Part shown: positions 40,008 to 47,278 of the stretch, one piece after another
Layout of the letters: each line of letters opens with the position of its first letter
Position numbering within the stretch: the stretch's first letter is position 1
Source: Fastidiosipila sanguinis
Lineage (GTDB): Bacteria; Bacillota; Clostridia; Saccharofermentanales; Fastidiosipilaceae
DNA: 64,000 nucleotides
NCBI RefSeq assembly: GCF_002998295.1
Contig: NZ_CP027226.1
Coordinates: 1,542,001 to 1,606,000, forward strand
Direction: 5' to 3'
Made by a program: the position numbers and the translations under genes
Notes under the pieces: model-generated
Databases searched by the model: none
Told to the model about the DNA's origin: nothing
What the model saw: only the letters and a program-made list of their open reading frames with translations

Positions 40008-41132
40008 TTATCTAGGCCAACGCTCTTCTCTAGATGGTAATCTTGGGAAGTCTGCGTGTGGATGTGTTTGGTACCAATATGAAACAGTACTTATATCATC
40101 TTCTCTCTCGAAATACTCTTCACCTCTTAGACCAATTGATTGAACTGTGACTTTTAGGTCATTTTCGAAACGGATTGGATCGACAACGTGCCAGCGATAT
40201 AGAGATCTCATTGGCACAACAGTATCATCGTGGAATGGTCTAGGCTCAATGGTGTCATCTCTAGTTGAGAAGTAGCAGTATCCAAGATATGGTGTTTGAT
40301 AGCCGTCTTCAACGTATCTATCCCCTTCTTTCTTGGTGTAGCACCAGGCTCCACCGAAGTAATCCTCAGTACCTGTACCACAAATTGTTGGGAAGTCGCC
40401 ATCTCCATCAATGTAGAATTTAACCTCACCTTCTCCCCACCAGAATCTATTAAGTGTCTGGATTGAGAAGAATGTTCCTATATATTTACCTCTACCTTTA
40501 ACTCCGTCCAAAATAACATGGTCTTCACCTGGAGTTGTGATTGGGGTTCTTCTCCATTGTGCATGGAAGTATGCCAAATCTAAATCATCTGAGAAACCTT
40601 CTGGATATAAGGTGTAATCGATTTGATAGAAGAACATTGGGATATCAACTCTATGTTGGTTCTCAATTTCTATTCTGGCTGCTTTTTTGAAAGGCATTTG
40701 GAAGTAACTATTCATACCACCACGTGTATTAACAGATACGAGAGCAGAGTTTACTTTGTAAACAGCTCCGAAACCTAAGCAGAAGAAATCTCCCAAAGGA
40801 ACTTCAACTGATGGGTTTTCTTCACCATCCCAGTACATCTTCAAAACAATATCTCTTAGAACGTACATATTGTTGTAGTCTGTTTTTGGAGTTACTGTAA
40901 TCCACATGTGATTAATAATACCTGCACCTTCGATATCAGCTAAGGTTACTGTCTCTCCTGCTTTGACTAACTTAATAGCTGGGGAACCTTTTCGTCCTTG
41001 GCCCAGGACTGGATGGTATGCTTGACCACCAGCGCCTTTTTCGCCTTTAGGATTCTCTGCTGTTATCGCACGGCTTACTCCTTTATCTAATAACGGCATA
41101 CTTGATATTGTTTGATTGAATGGACTAAACAT
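40008..41132 (-). CDS. GH172 (DUF2961) glycosidase, predicted exo-alpha-D-arabinofuranosidase (first copy)
   Basis: 374 residues without signal peptide. Motifs: EGAGIINHMWITV, MYWDGEENPSVEVPLGDFF, RFWWGEGEVKFYIDGDG (Glu234/Glu236) and TICGTGTEDYFGGAW (Glu256), the GH172 catalytic set. GH172 enzymes are retaining and build oligomers from double jelly-roll subunits. AGGGGGTA precedes the ATG, which is 12 nt after the kinase stop, so the kinase and this enzyme are co-expressed. Predicted to release D-arabinose from alpha-linked arabinofuranosyl ends inside the cell. An alpha-D-fructofuranosidase is the main alternative. Confidence 0.88.
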   Translation of the reverse strand: MFSPFNQTISSMPLLDKGVSRAITAENPKGEKGAGGQAYHPVLGQGRKGSPAIKLVKAGETVTLADIEGAGIINHMWITVTPKTDYNNMYVLRDIVLKMYWDGEENPSVEVPLGDFFCLGFGAVYKVNSALVSVNTRGGMNSYFQMPFKKAARIEIENQHRVDIPMFFYQIDYTLYPEGFSDDLDLAYFHAQWRRTPITTPGEDHVILDGVKGRGKYIGTFFSIQTLNRFWWGEGEVKFYIDGDGDFPTICGTGTEDYFGGAWCYTKKEGDRYVEDGYQTPYLGYCYFSTRDDTIEPRPFHDDTVVPMRSLYRWHVVDPIRFENDLKVTVQSIGLRGEEYFEREDDISTVSYWYQTHPHADFPRLPSREERWPR

Positions 41133-41144
41133 TTGTTATACCCC

Positions 41145-42134
41145 CTATAATATTGATTCTATTTTTCTTAACAACGAACTATTTTCTTCTTCATGTTCTT
41201 TGGCGTATTCATATACTTCTTGAAGTTTGGATAAAGATGTTTGGGCACCTGCTTTTGAAACTGTCAAAGCTCCAACATAGTTAGAAAATCTTAGACATTC
41301 TGCTTTTTCAAAATCATTTGCTAAAGTAAAAACGAAAGCTCCAATAAAAGAATCTCCTGCTGCAGTTGGGTCTATAGATTTAACATTCTTTAATGCTTCT
41401 ACGTACACGTAGTCATCTGCAGTTACCCAGCAAGATCCCTTGCTCCCTAATGTAACTATAACGTTTGGACAACCTTTATTGATCAATTGTCTTGCATGTT
41501 CTACTACTGTTTCTATGTCATTAAAATCTTCGGATTTGGCTCCTGTTAGTTCTGCTAGTTCATGTTCATTTGGAACTAAATAACTGATATATTTGTAATC
41601 TTCATCTTCTAGCAAGTAGGATGGAGCTGGATTCAGTAAAATTTCTACACCTTGCTCAAACGCAATTTTTCTAGTTTCTCTATTTATATCTAGAGGAATT
41701 TCTTGTTGCTGTACTAGATAGTCGAAGTTTTTGATTTCTTCTTTGAAATTCTCTACGTCTTTAGCGCTTATCTCTAAGTTAGCTCCTGGAACAACAATTA
41801 TTCTATTCTCATTACTGCCGTCTTCTCTAGTTTCAATCTGGACATTACCAACTGCAGAGAAACTTCCATCTCTACCAACTCGGCTAACATCGACACCTGC
41901 GGCTTCTGCTGATTCTACAAGAACTCTACCGAAATCATCATTTCCGACTTTACCCTGCATCGCTACATCTAAGCCTAATAATCCCATTTGAACAGCCTGG
42001 TTTGCACCTTTACCACCGGGAGCTGTAGAAAATGTTTCTCCTAATACAGTTTCTCCTCTGTCTGGGAAACGCTTAGCATTTACAATTAAGTCCATGACAA
42101 AGCTTCCTAGAACAAATACCTTTTTTCTATTCAT
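41145..42134 (-). CDS. Ribokinase-like PfkB-family sugar kinase, predicted D-arabinose kinase
   Basis: 329 residues from MNRKKVFVLG, which has AAGGAG 6 nt upstream. The N-terminal motif is GSFVMDLIV, the sugar-binding and lid part is TAPGGKGANQAV, and the C-terminal PfkB motif is DPTAAGDSFIGAF, with the catalytic Asp in AAGD. Overall it looks like RbsK. Ribokinases phosphorylate the 5-OH of ribose and some accept D-arabinose. As the first gene of a run with GH172/GH116 and an arabinose-5-phosphate-isomerase-like SIS gene, it probably makes D-arabinose-5-phosphate. Ribose remains a possible substrate. Confidence 0.82.
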   Translation of the reverse strand: MNRKKVFVLGSFVMDLIVNAKRFPDRGETVLGETFSTAPGGKGANQAVQMGLLGLDVAMQGKVGNDDFGRVLVESAEAAGVDVSRVGRDGSFSAVGNVQIETREDGSNENRIIVVPGANLEISAKDVENFKEEIKNFDYLVQQQEIPLDINRETRKIAFEQGVEILLNPAPSYLLEDEDYKYISYLVPNEHELAELTGAKSEDFNDIETVVEHARQLINKGCPNVIVTLGSKGSCWVTADDYVYVEALKNVKSIDPTAAGDSFIGAFVFTLANDFEKAECLRFSNYVGALTVSKAGAQTSLSKLQEVYEYAKEHEEENSSLLRKIESIL

Positions 42135-42210
42135 AAGCACTCCTTACTTCAACTTAAAAATTAAATTCTTAAAATTTTAAACTTTTAAATTCAATTTTTT
42201 CAAGCAATTC

Positions 42211-42231
42211 AAACATATGGGATCGATTCCA
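42211..42231 (+). promoter_or_regulatory. LacI-type operator at the kinase promoter
   Basis: Identical over 21 bp to the site at 33841-33861 but in opposite orientation relative to the chromosome. Core TGGGATCGATTCCA. For the minus-strand kinase gene it follows a TTGCAT -35 and TAAAAT -10 (16-bp spacing) by about 6 nt, the same layout as at the GH183 promoter. The LacI gene is divergent, starting 173 nt away. Confidence 0.8.
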
Positions 42232-42327
42232 TAATTAATTTTATATGAACTATAACCAAATGCAATATAAGCCAGAAAAAATATCAATTTACACAAATAA
42301 CGAGGTTGTTTATTGTAAAAACGCACA

Positions 42328-42340
42328 TAAGCATCGCTTA
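42328..42340. promoter_or_regulatory. Palindrome in the LacI-regulator promoter region
   Basis: TAAGC-ATC-GCTTA is an inverted repeat 27 nt before a TATAAT box at 42367-42372 that probably serves the regulator gene. It differs from the 21-bp operator. It could be an autoregulatory or catabolite site. Confidence 0.35.
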
Positions 42341-42403
42341 CACTTTATGATTCATTTTTTATATATTATAATTTGCCTATCAAATTATTGATGGTGGGTA
42401 TTT

Positions 42404-43414
42404 ATGAAAACACTTTATGACATTGCCAAAGCAACAGGTTTTTCGACTTCAACTGTCTCTAGAGCTTTGAATAATTCTGGATATTGCAACCCAAAAACAA
42501 AAGCAATTATAGAAAAAGCTGCTAAAGAAATGAACTATAGGCCATCCAATGCTGGGCGAGTGCTTAAGTCCCAAAAAAGCGATAGAGTCATGTTCTGCAT
42601 TCCAGATATCATGAACCCATTTTACTTTAATATGATTCGAGCTATATCTGAGCGATTATCATTAAATGACTATTACTTCCTACTCTCCTATACCATGCAC
42701 GATGAATCTGAAGAATTTAAATACCTGAATTTGTTGCAGGAACACTACGCAGACGGAATGATAATGGTCTCTTTTGACTTTAACGAAGAACTTGTAGAAG
42801 AAATGCGTAAGTCTAATTTCCCAATAGTTGCTACTAATATGATCCCTAACTTAAAGGAAGATGATAACTTCGATATTGTTTATGTTGATCACATTAAGGC
42901 TATGTATATTGCAACGGAACACCTGATTCTTAACGGCCACAAGGATATTTGTGTTGTGGTTGGTAATCTGTCTGAACAGACTAGTCAGGAGCGTTTGAGT
43001 GGTTTCGAACAGGCCATGAATAAATACAATATTGAATTTTCTGATGATAATATTTTCATCGGTGACTATACTATTGATTCTGGGAAGCTTATTGCAGAAG
43101 AAATTTCTCAATCAAAGAAGAAATTTACAGGGATTGTTTGTTCTAATGACCTTATGTCAATGGGAATTGTCTCAAAATTGCAGTATAAGGGTTTTGATAT
43201 TCCTAATGATTTCTCCATAATAAGCCTTGATAATACTGAGTATGCTGATGCCATACATCCTAGTCTAACCTCTGTAGACATGAAACAATATGAACTTGGT
43301 AATTTATCTTGTAAGCTCTTGTTAGAAAAGATAATTGACGAGCGCAAGGGTTCAAAAGTTATTAGACTAGAGCCTGAGTTGGTAATTAGAGAGTCTGTTA
43401 GAGAATTGAATTAG
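42404..43414 (+). CDS. LacI-family transcriptional regulator
   Basis: 336 residues. The N-terminal helix-turn-helix is TLYDIAKATGFSTSTVSRALNN, the hinge helix is YRPSNAGRVLKSQK, then a periplasmic-binding-like sensor domain with IPDIMNPFYFNMIRAI and FSIISLDNTEYADAIHPSLTSVD. It is divergent from the kinase/GH172 genes. It probably binds the two identical operators and is relieved by D-arabinose or an arabinan fragment. ATGGTGGGT lies near the start codon. Confidence 0.92.
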   Translation: MKTLYDIAKATGFSTSTVSRALNNSGYCNPKTKAIIEKAAKEMNYRPSNAGRVLKSQKSDRVMFCIPDIMNPFYFNMIRAISERLSLNDYYFLLSYTMHDESEEFKYLNLLQEHYADGMIMVSFDFNEELVEEMRKSNFPIVATNMIPNLKEDDNFDIVYVDHIKAMYIATEHLILNGHKDICVVVGNLSEQTSQERLSGFEQAMNKYNIEFSDDNIFIGDYTIDSGKLIAEEISQSKKKFTGIVCSNDLMSMGIVSKLQYKGFDIPNDFSIISLDNTEYADAIHPSLTSVDMKQYELGNLSCKLLLEKIIDERKGSKVIRLEPELVIRESVRELN

Positions 43415-43487
43415 ATTTTTGCAACTGTTTGCAATAGATTATCGCAATAATTTGAGATAGGTTATTGCAACTGAAAGGAACACGACC

Positions 43488-43937
43488 ATGTTTAAGAAAT
43501 TAAGAATTTTATTAACATTACTATTAGTTATAACCCTAAGTTCTTGCTCAATAGCAGGTATTGGTGGTTTACCAGATAGAGATTATTTCCATATCTGCGT
43601 GAGAAATTCTAGCGAGCTCAAAGTTTATGGAATCGGTTTAGTTGTTAATGTTAACGAAGATAGCAAAAGAACTACCATGGCACAAAATGCCGATAATACA
43701 GAGCTAGATAATAATTACATTAATTTTGCTTTCAAGGATGTTCCTACTGATGAAGATTATAAATTCAGTTTCCAAGTTGAAGTCAAGGATGAAAATGGTA
43801 AAAAACATACCGTTGGTACCATGCAAAAATTGGATATAGAGTCTGAGAAAGTATACTACTTCTCATTTGACGGTGACTCCTTCGATGACTTAGAACTAAA
43901 AGTTGATCCTGAGCCAACCCCTACAGCGAATAAGTAG
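43488..43937 (+). CDS. Small lipoprotein, unknown function
   Basis: 149 residues with a signal peptide ending LSSCSIAG. The mature part has an immunoglobulin-like pattern: ELKVYGIGLVVNVN, NYINFAFKDVPTDEDYKFSFQVEVKDENGKK and KVYYFSFDGDSF, with a C-terminal DPEPTPTANK tail. GAAAGGAAC precedes the ATG. No family is recognised. It lies 54 nt before a DD-carboxypeptidase gene and may be co-transcribed with it. Confidence 0.7.
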   Translation: MFKKLRILLTLLLVITLSSCSIAGIGGLPDRDYFHICVRNSSELKVYGIGLVVNVNEDSKRTTMAQNADNTELDNNYINFAFKDVPTDEDYKFSFQVEVKDENGKKHTVGTMQKLDIESEKVYYFSFDGDSFDDLELKVDPEPTPTANK

Positions 43938-43990
43938 TTGTAAAAAGTGAATACTCAGCATTATTAAATTATTAGAAAAGCAGGTAAAGC

Positions 43991-44932
43991 ATGAGAAGAA
44001 CTAAACGTAAGGGAAAGAGATTTTTAATTGTTATATGCATTATATTGTTGATATCCCTAGGTATATTTGCCCTATTTAAATATAGAATTACTCAATCTAG
44101 AATTTATAGCGAGCTAAGCGATAGAATCGACTTTATTTTTAATACAAAAGAAGTTAAAGTCCCTGAAGATGCTCTTGCTTTTTCTGTATACGATATTAAT
44201 GAAGGAAAATATTTGTTTAATGAAGGTGGTAAGCAATTACCAACCGTTGCAAGTCTGTCTAAGTTATTTACAATCGATTATGCACTTACAAAAATTGATT
44301 TAGATGAAATTTTAGAAGTCAATGACGAGCTGTTGCAACTTGTACCTGCAGGATCTTCCCTGGCTAATTTAGTCAGTGGACAATATACAGCGAAACAAAT
44401 CATGCAAGCCATGCTTGTACCATCTGGCAATGATGCTGCTTTTGCCCTTGCATATAATATAGGCAAAAAAGACCTAGGCGCTGGCTATAGTGCAGAAAAA
44501 TATGTGGAATATTTTGTAGAAAATCTTAAGGAATACCTAAAAAATGAAGGCTATGACCATACCGATTTATTTGATCCTAGTGGTTTTTCTACCCAAGCTT
44601 CTACCAACTTAAATGATGTAAATAGGGTTACCCTTAAACTTATCGATTATGATTTTGTTCAGGAATGTATAGGCGAAAGTTCTTTTACTATAGAAACTGC
44701 GCAAGGAATCTTCACTTGGAAAAATACCAATCAATTATTGGACAAAGATTCTCTGTACTACCATGAAAATATCAAAGGGGTAAAAACTGGAACTATGGCC
44801 TCATCATACAACCTAATTGCCTTGTATGAAAAAGATGGCAAAAGCTATTTGATAAGCTGTCTTGCAGCAAAATCTAATGAAGATAGATATCAAACTATTC
44901 ATGCAGCTATCAATACAATTATAGAAAAATAG
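43991..44932 (+). CDS. D-alanyl-D-alanine carboxypeptidase (PBP5/DacA family)
   Basis: 313 residues with one N-terminal helix (about 10-30), active outside the membrane. The serine nucleophile is in SLSK (Ser88, Lys91), the second motif is SGN (146-148) and the third is KTG in GVKTGTMASS. It trims the terminal D-Ala of peptidoglycan stem peptides. It lacks the C-terminal beta domain and amphipathic anchor of PBP5, so it is a short form anchored by its N-terminus. AGCAGGTAAAGC lies upstream of the ATG. Confidence 0.9.
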   Translation: MRRTKRKGKRFLIVICIILLISLGIFALFKYRITQSRIYSELSDRIDFIFNTKEVKVPEDALAFSVYDINEGKYLFNEGGKQLPTVASLSKLFTIDYALTKIDLDEILEVNDELLQLVPAGSSLANLVSGQYTAKQIMQAMLVPSGNDAAFALAYNIGKKDLGAGYSAEKYVEYFVENLKEYLKNEGYDHTDLFDPSGFSTQASTNLNDVNRVTLKLIDYDFVQECIGESSFTIETAQGIFTWKNTNQLLDKDSLYYHENIKGVKTGTMASSYNLIALYEKDGKSYLISCLAAKSNEDRYQTIHAAINTIIEK

Positions 44933-44970
44933 AAAGCAAGCTAAGAAACCTAGCCCATTTTAAGCCCAGT

Positions 44971-45007
44971 TAAAATAAAAATCCCTGCAACCATAGAGAT
45001 TACAGGG
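44971..45007 (-). terminator. Terminator of tRNA-Arg
   Basis: On the minus strand CCCTGTAA pairs with TTGCAGGG, followed by ATTTTTATTTTAA. It begins 6 nt after the encoded CCA end of the tRNA. Confidence 0.85.
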
Positions 45008-45012
45008 CATAA

Positions 45013-45087
45013 TGGCGATTCGAGAGGGGATCGAACCCTCGCTCATAGCTCCGGAAACTATTGCCTTATCCACTTGGCTACCGAATC
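45013..45087 (-). tRNA. tRNA-Arg (anticodon CCG)
   Basis: The minus-strand sequence folds as a cloverleaf: acceptor GATTCGG with TCGAATC, D-arm GCC/GGC, anticodon stem ATAGT/GCTAT with loop TTCCGGA (CCG), and T-arm GAGGG TTCGATC CCCTC. Discriminator G and an encoded CCA follow. It reads CGG codons. Confidence 0.95.
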
Positions 45088-45140
45088 TTTTTGGATAATC
45101 TTGGGACCATCACCCATCTCACTAATCATCCAAATAATCA

Positions 45141-47123
45141 TTAAGGGAGAATATTTTCAAAAGCAAGTTTTAGAGCAAACCAAATCCGGCTCAAACTATC
45201 TTCTATAACTTGAATCTCTGTAGGATTTTTGCTCATTCCTTCTTGATTCGGATTAGCAGGAGAATTTTGATCTCTTTTATCTTTGTTATCTGAGCCGTTA
45301 TTTTCAGATGGTGCTTCGGTAGGTTTGTCACCATATTCTGGCAGTATTTTACCCGGCTTATTTTGCTCAGCTTTATCTTTTGAATTATCTGGACTCTTAC
45401 TCATATCAAAATCTTCTAGAGTGAAGAGCTTCGGTTTACTTGCGTATTCACTTATGCTCTTACCGATATTTTTAATTACATCTTTATCAAAGATATTTGG
45501 CATATTAGAGCGTTCTAGCAATTCCATAAACTCAAACTCTACCTCATCATAGCTTGTTAAGGTAAGGTAATTGTCTACGGCTTTTCTATAGTCATGATTT
45601 ATGTTATCTAGCTGGCTCAAACTTGCCATTGCTGAAATTGAATAACTTAAGTAATACAACGGAGAATTGTATAAATGCCAGACCGCTGTCCAATAATCAT
45701 CGTCGAGATTCAACTTATAATCTCTACATATTTCTGAGAATTTATTTCTAAGCATTTCCGCATTTAAGTTTTCGGTAGTATAGGCGAACTCTTCGAATTC
45801 ATTAAAGCATGCCCCGGTCAAAACTGACCAAACCAAATCAAGTAGCTTCGCTGTAACCGCCTGATTAGCTAAGTTACCATACATTAATTTAGAATACGGC
45901 AAGAACAACAGCTCAAGATATTGTGAATGAATTTCTGCTACATCTATGTTTTGCTCATCGAAATAACTTAAGTCATTATCCCTTATAGCAGTGTTAAAAT
46001 GCCCAAACTCGTGTATCAAAGTATTTAAATTATTATAGTCTCCCCTATCCTTGATAAAAATCGCTGCAGAATTAAGGTAAGGCAAACGAATTGTATAGGA
46101 CACATCTTCATTTTTCTCTGAGGTTCCAATATTTAAAAGTGAGGCGTCTACCATATATTTATATGAATCCAAAAGCTCTGAAGAAATATTACCCATGAAC
46201 TTTTCGACAAAGGACTGCAGGCTCTCGTTGATTGGAATATTGTATGCACTTAATTGCTCAAATCTAACATTCATGGAGAGATAGACATATACTGGTGCAA
46301 TATAATCTTTGACCGCTTGGTAAAATTCAGCAACTTCAGAAGCCTCAGAACTTTCAGAACCATTGGCATATAACTCCATTCTGTTCATCTCATAGTAATT
46401 AGCATATCCAGATTCTCTTGCATACTCATTATGCTGATTTACTATATTGATGTAGAGCTCGATCAACTTATTCGTGTCATCTAAAGGTGTTTCATTGTAC
46501 TCTTGTTGAAGTTTAAGAATTTTCTCTACAATTGTCTGCTCAGCGGAGGTAAGACTAGTAGTAGTCTCAATGTAGTCATAATTATATTCGCCAATAACAG
46601 CTTTTAACATTGGAGCTAGTACTGCGTTCTTCTGAATCCCTTGCAAAACAATTAATGATTCTTCGAAAACATCATTATTCAATTGAGTGAAATATTCCAT
46701 CTCTTGCTGAATCTCAGTATTGCTAACATCTTCTGTATATAACATATTCAGGACAGATCCCAGAGTCTGTACATAATCATACTCGTAGAAATAATTAAGC
46801 AGTAGTTCTTCTAGTTTTTCCTCGTTTATATCTGATTTAGGTTCTTGGGTAAAATCATCTCTGCTTAATCCCAACTCCTGCAAGAATTCATCACCAATTT
46901 TTACAAAACTATCCAGCTCATAATGCTCATAGACAAGGTCATCTCGAGTTGCTTCCCAGTAAGTTTCGTCATTATATACATCTGTTTCTGTAATTGGAAG
47001 TGTTGCTAATTTGTCACTGGCTGATAAGTCTTCTCCAGTAGCAATGCCCAAAATTGAGGTGAAAACCATACTAAATACGATCACGAAAGCTACGAGTTTG
47101 TTCAATTTATTTGATTTGTTCAT
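45141..47123 (-). CDS. Secreted M3-like (oligoendopeptidase F type) metallopeptidase
   Basis: 660 residues. GGAGG precedes the ATG. A signal peptide (AFVIVFSMVFTSILGIATG) leads to a helical body. The zinc motif is HEFGH (about 371-375) in NTLIHEFGHFNTA, and a downstream Glu lies in VAEIHSQYLELL, as in M3 peptidases. After residue 590 a tail rich in Lys, Asp, Asn and Pro ends with a hydrophobic-looking segment that is too short for a clear membrane anchor. M3 enzymes are usually cytosolic, so secretion is uncommon. Natural peptide substrates are unknown. Confidence 0.78.
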   Translation of the reverse strand: MNKSNKLNKLVAFVIVFSMVFTSILGIATGEDLSASDKLATLPITETDVYNDETYWEATRDDLVYEHYELDSFVKIGDEFLQELGLSRDDFTQEPKSDINEEKLEELLLNYFYEYDYVQTLGSVLNMLYTEDVSNTEIQQEMEYFTQLNNDVFEESLIVLQGIQKNAVLAPMLKAVIGEYNYDYIETTTSLTSAEQTIVEKILKLQQEYNETPLDDTNKLIELYINIVNQHNEYARESGYANYYEMNRMELYANGSESSEASEVAEFYQAVKDYIAPVYVYLSMNVRFEQLSAYNIPINESLQSFVEKFMGNISSELLDSYKYMVDASLLNIGTSEKNEDVSYTIRLPYLNSAAIFIKDRGDYNNLNTLIHEFGHFNTAIRDNDLSYFDEQNIDVAEIHSQYLELLFLPYSKLMYGNLANQAVTAKLLDLVWSVLTGACFNEFEEFAYTTENLNAEMLRNKFSEICRDYKLNLDDDYWTAVWHLYNSPLYYLSYSISAMASLSQLDNINHDYRKAVDNYLTLTSYDEVEFEFMELLERSNMPNIFDKDVIKNIGKSISEYASKPKLFTLEDFDMSKSPDNSKDKAEQNKPGKILPEYGDKPTEAPSENNGSDNKDKRDQNSPANPNQEGMSKNPTEIQVIEDSLSRIWFALKLAFENILP

Positions 47124-47278
47124 GTTGACCTCCCTGTCTAGGATATCTAGCCCCTTAATTACAGCTTAATTTAACGGATTAACTTATATAAATATACTAA
47201 TTATTTATTCCACTAAATATTTCTATGTATTATACATCAACTCTTGTCGCTTAATTCCAATTGTCGTCTATATATAAA

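Noticed and set aside
36568-41132. GH172 pair as an inulin or difructose-anhydride system
   Set aside because: GH172 includes alpha-D-fructofuranosidases, but GH183, GH116 and an arabinose-5-phosphate-isomerase-like gene in the same locus fit D-arabinan better. It is kept as the main alternative.
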